A stretch of DNA of 64,000 nt from Rhizobium sp. 16-488-2b (GTDB taxonomy: Bacteria > Pseudomonadota > Alphaproteobacteria > Rhizobiales > Rhizobiaceae), in contig NZ_JAGHMF010000036.1 in assembly GCF_017741815.1 (NCBI RefSeq), positions 186,001 through 250,000 of the forward strand. The letters are read 5' to 3'. Each line of letters starts with the position of its first letter. Positions within the stretch are counted from its first letter, which is position 1. Positions 28,827-37,611 of the stretch are shown piece by piece. A program made the position numbers and the translations under genes. Below the pieces are notes generated by a model. It made no database searches and was not told where the DNA came from. It saw only the letters and a list, made by a program, of their open reading frames with translations.

Positions 28827-30188
28827 CTATTTCGCTGACGTCAAAGCACTGATCCGCTGCGCGACAACACGAGCCTGGGTCCGAATATCTGGAACCGCCG
28901 TAATCTCCCAGAATTGACCGGCCGTCAAAGCGCCCACAGCGTAGAGGGCTGGCGCACACGGATTGTCCTGTCGAACGGCCGAGGCGGCGTCTACGCCGAT
29001 GCCGAGACCCAGCGTGTCTGCCTTGATTAACCCTTGGCGCATCATCTGCTGCAGCAGGGGTGAGTGCGCGATACCTGCCCGCTCGACACCGGTGCAGTTG
29101 ACCAGCCAATCACACCTAAGCGACCGAACGTCATTGGCTCCTCGCTTGCGGTAGCGCAGCATCAGCTGGCTATCGACCAGCAAGGCGTCCCGCAGATATC
29201 CCGCATGGATAGAAACCTGACCGCTTGCGACCATGTCGCGGAAACGATCGTCGACGTCAGGCGCCACGCGGTGACGGTGGATGTTCCACCATGGTAGTCC
29301 ATGGCGCAGGAACCGCATGCGTTCTGCTTGCGACAGCCGCTGCCAGAGCGCCTGTGTTTTCGGCCGCAGGGTGTCCATGACGCTGCGCCAATCGCCGGCG
29401 CGCCGGCTCTCACGACGCAACTGACGCAAGATTTCGCTCATCGTCTCGGGAAGATCGGCTGGATCGAAATCGGCGGGAGGCTTCGGCGCTGTCGCATGGC
29501 CGTGCGGGACAAGGCCCCGGCGCGACAGCACATCGATCTTTCCACGAAACCCTTGCGCGAACAGAGCCAGCACCTGATCGATCATCGTGAGACCAGAACC
29601 AAGGATGCAGACCCTATCGGACGGCTCCACCCGACGCAGCCACGACAGGCGCCACGGGTTGTCGATCATTCTGTCGCGCGCCTCCGCCGGGAGCCCGGAA
29701 AAATGGGCTGGAAGCGGCGCGTTGCCTACGCCCAGGCAAAGCACGACATGGCGCCCGACAATTTCGTCGCCGTTGTCGAGAAGAAAGCCAAGTGTCGCGC
29801 TGTAGCGCTCCACGCAGCCGGTCGCCTTCGCGCGGACGAAATCAACCTTGCAGCGCGGCCGCTTGTCTCGCAGCAACGCGGCGAGCGTGTCGCGAACATA
29901 CAGGCCATAATCCTGGCGCGAGGCGAAATCACCGTCTCTCAAGGGACGTTTGCGCTCCGTGAGCCAGGTCACGAATGCATCCGGCCTGTCTGGAAACAGG
30001 CTCATTCTGCCGGCCGGGACGTTCAGCCTGTGCAGATAAAGTTCCGAACGATAGGCCGTGCCGCGACCAAATCCCGGATCATCCCCAACCACGGCGATCT
30101 TCGCCGACGGAGGAAGCAGTTCGATCAGGTTGCAAACAGTGGCGATGGCCGAAAAGCCTGCGCCTACTACCACCACGTCATAACTCAT
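28827..30188 (-). CDS. FAD/NAD(P)-binding protein (HI0933/NAD_binding_9-like)
   Basis: Flavoprotein of 453 residues. The N-terminal dinucleotide motif is VVVGAGFSAIAT (residues 6-17); a second nucleotide-binding motif, CILGSGLTMIDQ, lies near residue 195, and a C-terminal block LYAVGALTAGQFWEITAVPDIR closes the FAD domain. The family (FAD-NAD(P)-binding, often annotated hydroxyacylglutathione hydrolase-like by error) has few characterised members; some are amine or amino acid N-oxygenases. I cannot name a substrate. ATG 30188 follows AGGGGG. It is divergent from the glycosyltransferase-like pair, with 200 bases between the starts. Confidence 0.75.
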   Translation of the reverse strand: MSYDVVVVGAGFSAIATVCNLIELLPPSAKIAVVGDDPGFGRGTAYRSELYLHRLNVPAGRMSLFPDRPDAFVTWLTERKRPLRDGDFASRQDYGLYVRDTLAALLRDKRPRCKVDFVRAKATGCVERYSATLGFLLDNGDEIVGRHVVLCLGVGNAPLPAHFSGLPAEARDRMIDNPWRLSWLRRVEPSDRVCILGSGLTMIDQVLALFAQGFRGKIDVLSRRGLVPHGHATAPKPPADFDPADLPETMSEILRQLRRESRRAGDWRSVMDTLRPKTQALWQRLSQAERMRFLRHGLPWWNIHRHRVAPDVDDRFRDMVASGQVSIHAGYLRDALLVDSQLMLRYRKRGANDVRSLRCDWLVNCTGVERAGIAHSPLLQQMMRQGLIKADTLGLGIGVDAASAVRQDNPCAPALYAVGALTAGQFWEITAVPDIRTQARVVAQRISALTSAK

Positions 30189-30388
30189 CCGCACCCCCTG
30201 CTTTCAAGGAAGGACGTGGTTCGCCTTTCGCGAGTTTCAAGGTCGAGGCCGATTGACGTGCACTCTCGCATGCCCAGATGCGCATCAGCCTCGATACAGC
30301 TTAGACGGTTAAACCATGTAAAGCAGCGATGCTCGTATTGGCCGTCGAATGCGCGCAATTGCCGTTCAGCAAACTGGTATCTATCTAT

Positions 30389-31249
30389 ATGGACAAGCTA
30401 CTTTTTTCGATCATTGCCGATGGCGGTTCGGATATTCTCGAGCGTCAGATCTCCTCAATCAATCGCTTTTCACCAGGGTCTTTTATTTGCATCCATAATG
30501 CAAAAGACACGGCCTTTTCAGGAAGAGAAGTCCTCGACCGCATCGCTGCCAGCAACGTCTTCCTCAATCCTGATTCCTACGTGATCCGACCGCAGGAGGG
30601 TGTTTTACACGCCCACATCAGCAACTTCCAACATGCGATTGCCCAGTCACTCGACTTCGACAAGATCGTGCTCTTTTCCCAGCAAGAGTTGCTTACAAAG
30701 TCCGGATTGGGCGAGCATACGAAACGTTTCACAATCGGCGCGCAGACCGAGTTATACGAAAACATAGATACGGCGAATAACTGGGCCGGGTTCCGGCCGG
30801 AGGTGTTGAACTTCCCCGGCATCAAGCGCGCTCTTTCACTTCTCGGGCTGCCTCTTTTTGCCGCTGGGCAGGCGGAAGGGCAGTTCTTCAGCCGTGATGT
30901 CTTCGCCCACCTGGAACGCGTCTTCGTAGACTCTTTTCCGATGGAGCCTTGCGGATTTCCAACCGAACAGATCGTGCCTTCGACGCTTGCGATGCGCTAC
31001 GGTTTTGCCGGTACGAACATTTCCCTGCCGATCACATTCTCGGCGGGCAACTCTCAGCTGGAAATATCCGAGGACGTTATTCGTCAACTCAAGAAGGGCG
31101 ATGGAGCGCTGCACGCGCGCGCAAGACCGGGTGCTCTGCGACCGGCTCATGTCGGTGCGTGCGTGTTGAAGGATGTCTATGCTGTCAGTTTGCCGGCCGA
31201 TCGATACGAAACCTGGAGCAAGGTCATGGCTCAGCTGGAAAACACCTGA
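30389..31249 (+). CDS. Glycosyltransferase-like protein, first of a tandem pair
   Basis: A 286-residue soluble protein of uncertain family. It aligns along its whole length with the product of the next gene, sharing HxHISN (about 77-82), FAxGQAEGQF or FAGQAEGQF, and FPMxPCGFxxExxxPxxxA. A beta-strand opening (LLFSIIADGG) and this motif order loosely recall the GT14 (core-2 branching) fold, where a Trp/Phe-rich SQWF segment is followed by a catalytic Glu in a DExxxPT block; this is inference. ATG 30389 was chosen by alignment with the paralogue; an upstream ATG at 30329 is possible. Base composition is visibly less GC-rich than in the neighbouring metabolic genes. Confidence 0.6.
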   Translation: MDKLLFSIIADGGSDILERQISSINRFSPGSFICIHNAKDTAFSGREVLDRIAASNVFLNPDSYVIRPQEGVLHAHISNFQHAIAQSLDFDKIVLFSQQELLTKSGLGEHTKRFTIGAQTELYENIDTANNWAGFRPEVLNFPGIKRALSLLGLPLFAAGQAEGQFFSRDVFAHLERVFVDSFPMEPCGFPTEQIVPSTLAMRYGFAGTNISLPITFSAGNSQLEISEDVIRQLKKGDGALHARARPGALRPAHVGACVLKDVYAVSLPADRYETWSKVMAQLENT

Positions 31250-31303
31250 TCCGCCCCCGCCGTTTCATTCAACGCAGTCAATTCTCTAAGCCTGGGCCTG
31301 TTG

Positions 31304-32152
31304 ATGACCAAAGTGCTATTTTCTTTGCCAGTGCATGAAATGCCCGCCATCGTGCGGGACCAGATTGAAAACATAAATTACTTCTGCCCGAACTCCACGA
31401 TCGCCATCCACATATCGGCGGGAGCCGCCGCGCTGGAGGACGAATTTCGACGGCAGTGCGATTTTCCGAATGTCCTGATCAATCCAAGCTCGTACGAGAC
31501 CAGATGGAACGAAGGTATCTTTCACACGCACATCAGCAACTATCTCTATGCGCTCGAGAGAGGCGTGGCCTTCGATCGCATTGTTCTGCTGTCATCCAAT
31601 GAGCTTCTCGTAAAGCCCGGCCTTTCTGAATACATGTCGAAATTCGCCATGGGCTCCCACGTTCAGATCTACGACCTTGCCGCAGATTGGGGAGGCTTCC
31701 GAACCGATGTTGCGAGCGACCGGTCCGTCCGCAAATTCGTCGCCAGCCTGGGTTTGACATCGTACTTCGCCGGTCAGGCAGAAGGGCAGTTTTACAACGA
31801 TCGCATCTTCGCCCGGATTGCGCGTCTGTTCGTGGAGAATTTTCCGATGGCGCCGTGCGGATTCAACAGCGAAGAGGTCATCCCGCCGACGGTCGCGGCA
31901 AGTCTTTCGATCGCAGGCGTGAATTACGCTCATCCGATTACCTTCTGCGACTACTCTACGGCGATCAGGATCACGCCGGAGTTGATTGACCAGATCAGAT
32001 CGGGCAAAGGCACGGTCTACGCGCAACGCATACCCAGATCGATGCGCTCTCCCCATATCGGTGTATCGACCTTCGAAGGAGTTTTCAGCGTCAAGCGTGT
32101 CCCCCGTGAGGAATGCGAACTGCGACACTATGTGCGCAGCCTGATGGTGTAG
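31304..32152 (+). CDS. Glycosyltransferase-like protein, second of a tandem pair
   Basis: A 282-residue paralogue of the preceding gene product, 54 bases downstream of it. It opens with VLFSLPVHEMPAIVRDQI, typical of nucleotide-sugar enzymes that begin with a first beta strand and an HExP turn, and contains HTHISN, FAGQAEGQF and FPMAPCGF. No signal peptide or membrane span is seen, so it is likely cytoplasmic. The TTG just before the ATG is in frame, but ATG 31304 is the natural start. The pair probably arose by tandem duplication and has since diverged widely. Target is unknown; surface polysaccharide decoration is a guess. Confidence 0.6.
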   Translation: MTKVLFSLPVHEMPAIVRDQIENINYFCPNSTIAIHISAGAAALEDEFRRQCDFPNVLINPSSYETRWNEGIFHTHISNYLYALERGVAFDRIVLLSSNELLVKPGLSEYMSKFAMGSHVQIYDLAADWGGFRTDVASDRSVRKFVASLGLTSYFAGQAEGQFYNDRIFARIARLFVENFPMAPCGFNSEEVIPPTVAASLSIAGVNYAHPITFCDYSTAIRITPELIDQIRSGKGTVYAQRIPRSMRSPHIGVSTFEGVFSVKRVPREECELRHYVRSLMV

Positions 32153-32314
32153 GATCGAACGAGGCAGTCCCAGACGAAGCTGGCAACGCTTGGTGATCGC
32201 CAATCACCTTCCACACAGCCAAGCTTCATCCATATAACGCGCTTGCAAAGCAATCTTTATCGGCGCATTCCTTGAGCAACAAACATAGCGGGAGCAGTAC
32301 AGCGAGAGAATGAA

Positions 32315-33331
32315 ATGAGCAGTACTGCAATCCATCTCCCCTATGCTGATCTTGTTACCCTGCTCGAACGGGTTTTTGTCAATAACGCAGTATCCGCACA
32401 CAATGCCAGGATCTTGGCCGAAAATTGCGCGCGTTGCGAGCGCGACGGCTCGCTCAGCCATGGCATCTTTCGCATGGCGGGTTATGTTTCGTCTCTGAAA
32501 AGCGGTTGGGTCGATGGCCAAGTGGTACCGGAGGTGGAAGACGTGGGCCCTGCCTTCGTGCGCGTGGATGCCAAGGGTGGCTTTACCCAACCCGCCTTTT
32601 TCGCCGCGCGACCTCTGTTGATCGAGAAGGTCAAGGCCAACGGTGTTGCCGTTCTCGCCATTCGCCGCTCCCACCATTTCAGCGCGCTTTGGCCGGACGT
32701 CGAGCCCTTCGCGGAAGAAGGTCTTGTTGCGCTCAGCGTCGTCAACAGCATGGCCTGCGTCGTGCCGCATGGCGGCAAGAAGGCTGTTTTCGGGACCAAT
32801 CCCGTTGCCTTCGCCTCTCCGCGCGCGGGCGCGGCCCCTTTCGTGTTCGATCAGGCGTCTTCGGCCATCGCTCATGGCGACGTGCAGATCGCGGCACGTG
32901 CCGGCCATGACCTGAAGCCTGGCATGGGCGTCGACCGCGAGGGCCAGCCGACGAACGATCCAAACGCAATCCTCGACGGCGGCGCGCTTGTGCCGTTTGG
33001 TGGCCATAAGGGCAATTCCATCGCTCTGATGGTGGAGATCCTGAGTGCCGCGCTGACAGGAGGCTATTTCTCCGGCGAATTCGATTGGAGCGGCCACAAG
33101 GGTGCTCAGACGCCGTTCACCGGCCAGTTCTTCGTGGTTATCGATCCGGCGCGTGGCGGCAACGACATATTTGCCGAACGTGTCGCCGGCATATGCGATC
33201 TGGTTCTGGAGTCTGGTCAAGAGCGTCTGCCCGGTGATCGTAGACATGCCACACGCGCCAAGGCGGAAAAAGACGGCATTCCGTTGGCGGCAGAACTCCA
33301 TGCGCGGCTCTTGGCAATGGCGACGGATTGA
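32315..33331 (+). CDS. Ldh2/MDH2-family oxidoreductase, DpkA-like (piperideine/pyrroline-2-carboxylate reductase)
   Basis: NAD(P)H-dependent reductase of 338 residues with the non-Rossmann fold of the malate/lactate dehydrogenase 2 family. The catalytic DGSLSHG motif (about residues 46-52), SHHFSALWPDVEPF (about 118-131) and the cofactor motif FGTNPVAF are visible. The SHHFxALWxDVE variant is characteristic of Delta1-piperideine-2-carboxylate/Delta1-pyrroline-2-carboxylate reductases rather than malate dehydrogenases, pointing to D-lysine, pipecolate or hydroxyproline-type catabolism. ATG 32315 has a poor ribosome site (GCGAGAGAATGAA). It is followed 221 bases later by an arginase-family gene on the same strand. 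Confidence 0.8.
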   Translation: MSSTAIHLPYADLVTLLERVFVNNAVSAHNARILAENCARCERDGSLSHGIFRMAGYVSSLKSGWVDGQVVPEVEDVGPAFVRVDAKGGFTQPAFFAARPLLIEKVKANGVAVLAIRRSHHFSALWPDVEPFAEEGLVALSVVNSMACVVPHGGKKAVFGTNPVAFASPRAGAAPFVFDQASSAIAHGDVQIAARAGHDLKPGMGVDREGQPTNDPNAILDGGALVPFGGHKGNSIALMVEILSAALTGGYFSGEFDWSGHKGAQTPFTGQFFVVIDPARGGNDIFAERVAGICDLVLESGQERLPGDRRHATRAKAEKDGIPLAAELHARLLAMATD

Positions 33332-33501
33332 AAAGATATCGCCGCCTTCGCCGACAGAGCGGCGACGAGAAGCGAAAGATAGCAGATGTTGTCGGCCCAG
33401 GTGAAGCGAGGCACCCAACCGTTGGCGAAAGCCCAGAGAAGGGCAATCTCCACAGCTCCAGTGATGACGGTTGCGATTGATTGGTGATCGATGTATTTCA
33501 A
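33332..33501 (-). pseudogene. Possible remnant of a small membrane protein gene
   Basis: On the minus strand a frame opens at TTG 33501 and reads as two hydrophobic helices (ATVITGAVEIALLWAFANGW and a second around ICYLSLLVAALSAKAAI). It stays open to 33217 but beyond 33332 it is antisense to the DpkA-like gene and loses protein-like character. It may be the N-terminal part of a membrane protein truncated by rearrangement, or a short real protein. No ribosome site is obvious. Confidence 0.25.
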
Positions 33502-33552
33502 GGAATATATTGATCGTGGGGCGTTCGTCCGATTTTTGCCTGGAGCTCTTGT

Positions 33553-34365
33553 TTGCCTTTCGAATTTCTGGTCTCCCAGGGCCGTATTGCCGACCGTAGT
33601 CCAGGCGCTATTCGCGGTGCGCGGCTGGCCGCCGACGCGCTCAGAAACCTGGTCGGTCTGGAGCCCCTCGTTATTGGCGCACCTTCCGCGCACAAGATCG
33701 ACGATTGGTCATCCAGCCTTCCGGAAGCTCTCGAAACACTGAACGCGCTACAGCATGCAATTTCCGCGATTTTCGCGAGGGGCAACATGCCGCTGATCGT
33801 CGCCAATACCTGTTCGGCAAGCCTTGCGACCCTGCCCATCGTGGCTAGAAACTGCCCGGATGCCGCGGTACTCTGGATCGATGCACACGGCGATTTCAAC
33901 ACACCGGCAACGACGATGAGCGGATATCTTGGCGGCATGGTGCTGGCCGCCGGTTGCGGGCTCTGGGATAGCGGGTTGGGAGCTGGCATCGCCCCCAAAA
34001 ATGTGGTGGTCGCCGGAGCCAGAGACATCGACCTTGAGGAGCAATCGGCATTGCGTGACGCTGGAGTTCAGGTCTTCAGCGTTGGAGAGACACGGCCGGA
34101 AGCAATCCTCAAGGCGATCGGTGATAGGCCCGTTTGGATTCATATCGATTGGGATGTGCTTGAGCCAGGTCTAATCCCGGCCGCCTACGCAATCAGCGAT
34201 GGACTGGCGCCAACCGCTCTGCGCGCACTCCTGCAAGCCATACCGCGTTCCCAGATTGCAGGCATTGAACTTGCGGAGTTCGAAGCCTCCGATGACGAAG
34301 CCGTCAACGCCGCGGCTCTGACCTGTATGGTCGAAACGGTTTCGCCACTTTGGTTGAACCGGTGA
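33553..34365 (+). CDS. Arginase/agmatinase-family ureohydrolase-like protein
   Basis: A 270-residue protein of the ureohydrolase superfamily. Two of the three metal-binding motifs are present: DAHGD (110-114) and HIDWDVLEP (197-205). The first motif, normally GGDHS with a metal-binding His, reads ANTCS (84-88), so the His is replaced by Cys87; Cys in this place occurs in some arginase-like branches. This leaves the substrate open (arginine, agmatine, guanidino or formimino compounds). The start is TTG 33553 behind GGAGC. The neighbouring DpkA-like reductase suggests a basic amino acid route (inference). Confidence 0.72.
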   Translation: MPFEFLVSQGRIADRSPGAIRGARLAADALRNLVGLEPLVIGAPSAHKIDDWSSSLPEALETLNALQHAISAIFARGNMPLIVANTCSASLATLPIVARNCPDAAVLWIDAHGDFNTPATTMSGYLGGMVLAAGCGLWDSGLGAGIAPKNVVVAGARDIDLEEQSALRDAGVQVFSVGETRPEAILKAIGDRPVWIHIDWDVLEPGLIPAAYAISDGLAPTALRALLQAIPRSQIAGIELAEFEASDDEAVNAAALTCMVETVSPLWLNR

Positions 34366-34476
34366 TCTGACTTATGGCGCCTCCGCCTTCGCACCGGGTC
34401 CCTAGCCTCAATCCTTAACGCGTAGAGATCAACCAGCTGACTACCGCTCAGGCCGTTTGATTTGCCTGGCCGCTAG

Positions 34477-35592
34477 CTAGCGCTGGGCAGCGATCGCAGC
34501 CGCCGCCTTTTCGTTCTGCAAGTGGAGAGCGACCGTGTATTGAATGGCCAAGCCGGCCGCAAGTGTCGCGAAATCGACCACGGGCGAAAATTGATACGCG
34601 TCTTTGAAGACTTGCAGCGTAATGCAGACGAGCGAGCCCCAGGCAAACACCGCAAGCCCTTGCTTTCCAAGCAGCGACACCCAAGCCAGTCGGGCACTAC
34701 CGGCAACTGCCCGGAACACCGTGAACTGCGAGATCACGTATGCCAACGCAAGTATGTGCAGCAACCGCGGCAGTGGAAGCATGCCCTTGTCGAAGCCGAC
34801 CAGCAGCGCGGGATTATCGCCCCAAGCAGTCAGATCGTAATGTTGGCCGTTGATGACGAACATTGCAAAGGCAAGATACGTGATCGCAACCGCCATCAAA
34901 ACAGGACTGTAGGCAACCAAGGTCTCGCGCTTCTTGGCTGAAATACCTGCGCAAAGCCCGATGCAATAGATCAGCTGCCAGGAAAAAGGATTGAGGAACC
35001 AAGACCCGTCGGTGGGAAAGTTGGGTAGATTGATGTTGTTCCACCCGGCGATTGCCCAGATCGATACCGACACCGCCAACAGGAGAGCGCGGCTGCGGGA
35101 GGCAAGCGCAAGGAAAAGCGGCGTGGCTGCCAGAAGCAGCATGTAAAGCGGCAGAATGTTGAAATAACCCAGTTGGTGCGTCATGCCGAGAACGCCCAAG
35201 GCAGTGGTCCACGGAGCATCGAGATAGGACATCATGTTGACACGTTCCGACAAGGCGGTCGTGCCCAGGAAATTGTGGCCAGCCATGAGGATGATGACCG
35301 CCAGCACGGTTGTTAGCAGGTGAACGCTGTACAGCCGGCTTGCGCGCCGCAATATGCGAACGATCGCATGAATTCGGTCGCGAGCAAATGCATTGGAATA
35401 TGCGAGACCGGCGGACATTCCCGACATCAGAACGAAAGCCTCTGCCGCGTCCGAAAAGCCGAAATTCTTCGACGTCATGCCTTCCATCATGTTGCCAGGC
35501 ACGTGGTTGATGAAGATCATAACCAGAGCAAGGCCACGGAAGAAATCAAGGCGCGGATCTCGGCCGGCCGATGGAGCGGCAGGGTGCTGCAT
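34477..35592 (-). CDS. OpgC-domain integral membrane protein
   Basis: Polytopic inner-membrane protein of about 371 residues with roughly ten hydrophobic spans. The N-terminal RDPRLDFFRGLALVMIFINHVPGN block is the hallmark of the OpgC/acyltransferase-3-like family, with a Arg-x-Asp and an Asn-His near the membrane entry. OpgC adds succinyl groups to osmoregulated periplasmic glucans; relatives modify other surface glycans. It lies convergent with the arginase-like gene and divergent from pntA. ATG 35592 follows GCGGGA; an ATG at 35616 in the same frame is the alternative start. No glucan synthesis genes are near it. Confidence 0.8.
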   Translation of the reverse strand: MQHPAAPSAGRDPRLDFFRGLALVMIFINHVPGNMMEGMTSKNFGFSDAAEAFVLMSGMSAGLAYSNAFARDRIHAIVRILRRASRLYSVHLLTTVLAVIILMAGHNFLGTTALSERVNMMSYLDAPWTTALGVLGMTHQLGYFNILPLYMLLLAATPLFLALASRSRALLLAVSVSIWAIAGWNNINLPNFPTDGSWFLNPFSWQLIYCIGLCAGISAKKRETLVAYSPVLMAVAITYLAFAMFVINGQHYDLTAWGDNPALLVGFDKGMLPLPRLLHILALAYVISQFTVFRAVAGSARLAWVSLLGKQGLAVFAWGSLVCITLQVFKDAYQFSPVVDFATLAAGLAIQYTVALHLQNEKAAAAIAAQR

Positions 35593-36000
35593 GATTAACT
35601 TGTCCCGCTGATTCATTGCTGTTGTTGATGAACCCACGGTAGCAATCGTTCGATGAAGCCTACATGAACGCGCGGTTCACGTTTCCGACAGTGACCTCGC
35701 CGTAGCCAAAGCGCTACTGAGTTCAGACCGGTACACTCTCTATCCATCTGCGTTTATTGACCTAATTCGCCTACGCCGGCTGGACGATGAAAAGTGCCGG
35801 TGGTCGAAAATCTGGCGCGCTCGGCCAAGCGGTTCGAAAATTAAAATCGATTAGCAGCTTTTCAAAGCGACAGAATTGGTCGGATTAGCACTTTTCAGTA
35901 CTGGACAGGTCCCGTTCTCTTTGGTTCATCAGCGGCCATCATAGCCGGCTACGCAGGTTTGCGGAGTGGGGTTCGATCGGCCATTGGGGATAAAACAAAG
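35593..36000. other. 408-bp intergenic region with a separated 10-bp inverted repeat
   Basis: TGAAAAGTGC at 35788-35797 and its exact complement at 35888-35897 flank 90 bp; a related TTTTCAAA lies between them. Such GAAAAGTGC-type ends occur in some transposable elements, so this could be a relic of one, but no transposase or clear target duplication is visible. The rest should carry the divergent promoters of opgC-like and pntA; I see no other gene. Confidence 0.35.
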
Positions 36001-37581
36001 ATGACAGTGAAAATCGGCAGCCCGAAGGAGCTATTCTCTGGCGAAAGTCGGGTGGCATTGACGCCGGCTTCGGCTGAGCAACTGCAGAAATTGGGTTATA
36101 GCTGTCTGATCGAGACAGGTGCTGGGGTCGGAGCGGGCTTTTCCGACGACGCCTATCGCGCAGCAGGCGTTGAGATCGCGCCGACAGCCGAAGCGCTGTG
36201 GTCTTCGGCCGACGTCATGGTCAAGGTTCGTCCCCCAACGGATGCCGAGGCGCGTCTGCTTTCGAGCGGCAAGACACTGATCTCCTTCTTCTATCCCGGC
36301 CAGAACGCCGCTCTGCTGGAAGAGGTGAAGGCGACCGGCGCCAACGTCATCGCCATGGACATGGTGCCGCGCATCAGCCGCGCGCAGAAGATGGACGCCC
36401 TGTCGTCGATGGCCAACATCGCCGGCTATCGCGCCGTCATCGAAGCCGGCAACAATTTCGGCCGCTTCTTTACCGGTCAGGTGACGGCCGCCGGCAAGGT
36501 GCCGCCTGCCAAGGTGCTCGTCATTGGCGCCGGCGTTGCCGGTCTCGCCGCCATCGGCACCGCGACCTCGCTCGGCGCCATCACCTATGCCTTCGACGTT
36601 CGCCCCGAAGTGGCCGAACAGATCGAATCCATGGGCGCCGAATTCGTCTTCCTTGATTTCAAGGAGAGCCAGCAGGACGGCGCCGCAACCGGTGGCTATG
36701 CAGCCCCGTCGTCGCCGGAGTTCCGCGAGAAGCAGCTGGAGAAGTTCCGCGAGCTGGCGCCCGAGATCGACATCGTCATCACCACGGCACTGATCCCCGG
36801 CCGCGATGCGCCGAAGCTGTGGCTGGCCGACATGGTGGCGCTGATGAAGCCGGGTTCGGTCATCGTCGACCTCGCGGCGGAGCGTGGCGGCAACTGTGAC
36901 CTGACGGTCGCCGACCAAAAGATCGTCTCCGACAACGGCGTGATCGTTGTCGGCTATACCGACTTCCCGAGCCGTATGGCCGCGCAGTCTTCGACGCTCT
37001 ACGCCACCAACATCCGCCACATGATGACGGACCTGACGCCTGCCAAGGATGGCAAGCTCGTCCACAACATGGAAGATGACGTCATCCGTGGCGCAACCGT
37101 CGCCTTCGAAGGCGCGGTGACCTATCCGCCACCGCCGCCGAAAATCCAGGCGATCGCCGCCCAGAAGCCAAGGGAAAAGACCAAGGAACCGACGGCTGAG
37201 GAAAAGCGCGCGCGCGAGGCAGCCGCCTTCAAGGCGCAGACCAAGAGCCAGGGCTTCCTGCTTCTGATCGGCACCGCGCTGCTGCTCCTGGTCGGCGCCT
37301 ATGCCCCGGCAAGCTTCATGAACCATTTCGTGGTCTTCATGCTCGCCTGCTTCATCGGCTTCCAGGTGATCTGGAACGTCTCACATTCGCTGCATACGCC
37401 GCTGATGGCAGTGACCAACGCGATCTCGGGCATCGTCATTCTCGGCGCGCTGCTGCAGATCGGTTCGGGCAATTGGCTGGTCGTCATCCTCGCCGCTTTG
37501 TCGGTGCTGGTCGCGACGATCAACATCGTCGGCGGCTTTCTTGTCACGCGGCGCATGCTCGCCATGTTCCAGAAGTCCTGA
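36001..37581 (+). CDS. pntA: NAD(P) transhydrogenase subunit alpha (fused domain I and part of domain II)
   Basis: Subunit of 526 residues of the proton-translocating transhydrogenase that makes NADPH from NADH using the proton gradient. Residues 1-385 form the NAD-binding domain I (KIGSPKELFSGESRVALTP, AGVAGLAAIGTATSLGA, RPEVAEQIESMGAEFV). A Pro/Lys-rich linker leads to four membrane helices (about 420-515, NVSHSLHTPLMAVTNAISG). The single-chain alpha is the E. coli layout; many alphaproteobacteria encode it as separate PntAA and PntAB. ATG 36001 follows GGGGAT. pntB begins 30 bases downstream. Confidence 0.94.
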   Translation: MTVKIGSPKELFSGESRVALTPASAEQLQKLGYSCLIETGAGVGAGFSDDAYRAAGVEIAPTAEALWSSADVMVKVRPPTDAEARLLSSGKTLISFFYPGQNAALLEEVKATGANVIAMDMVPRISRAQKMDALSSMANIAGYRAVIEAGNNFGRFFTGQVTAAGKVPPAKVLVIGAGVAGLAAIGTATSLGAITYAFDVRPEVAEQIESMGAEFVFLDFKESQQDGAATGGYAAPSSPEFREKQLEKFRELAPEIDIVITTALIPGRDAPKLWLADMVALMKPGSVIVDLAAERGGNCDLTVADQKIVSDNGVIVVGYTDFPSRMAAQSSTLYATNIRHMMTDLTPAKDGKLVHNMEDDVIRGATVAFEGAVTYPPPPPKIQAIAAQKPREKTKEPTAEEKRAREAAAFKAQTKSQGFLLLIGTALLLLVGAYAPASFMNHFVVFMLACFIGFQVIWNVSHSLHTPLMAVTNAISGIVILGALLQIGSGNWLVVILAALSVLVATINIVGGFLVTRRMLAMFQKS

Positions 37582-37611
37582 TCGGGCCAGGGATATCAAG
37601 GGATTTTCAAT

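Noticed and set aside
36031..37326. 431-codon minus-strand frame opposite pntA
   Set aside because: Antisense shadow rich in Arg/His/Gly; pntA has complete family similarity.
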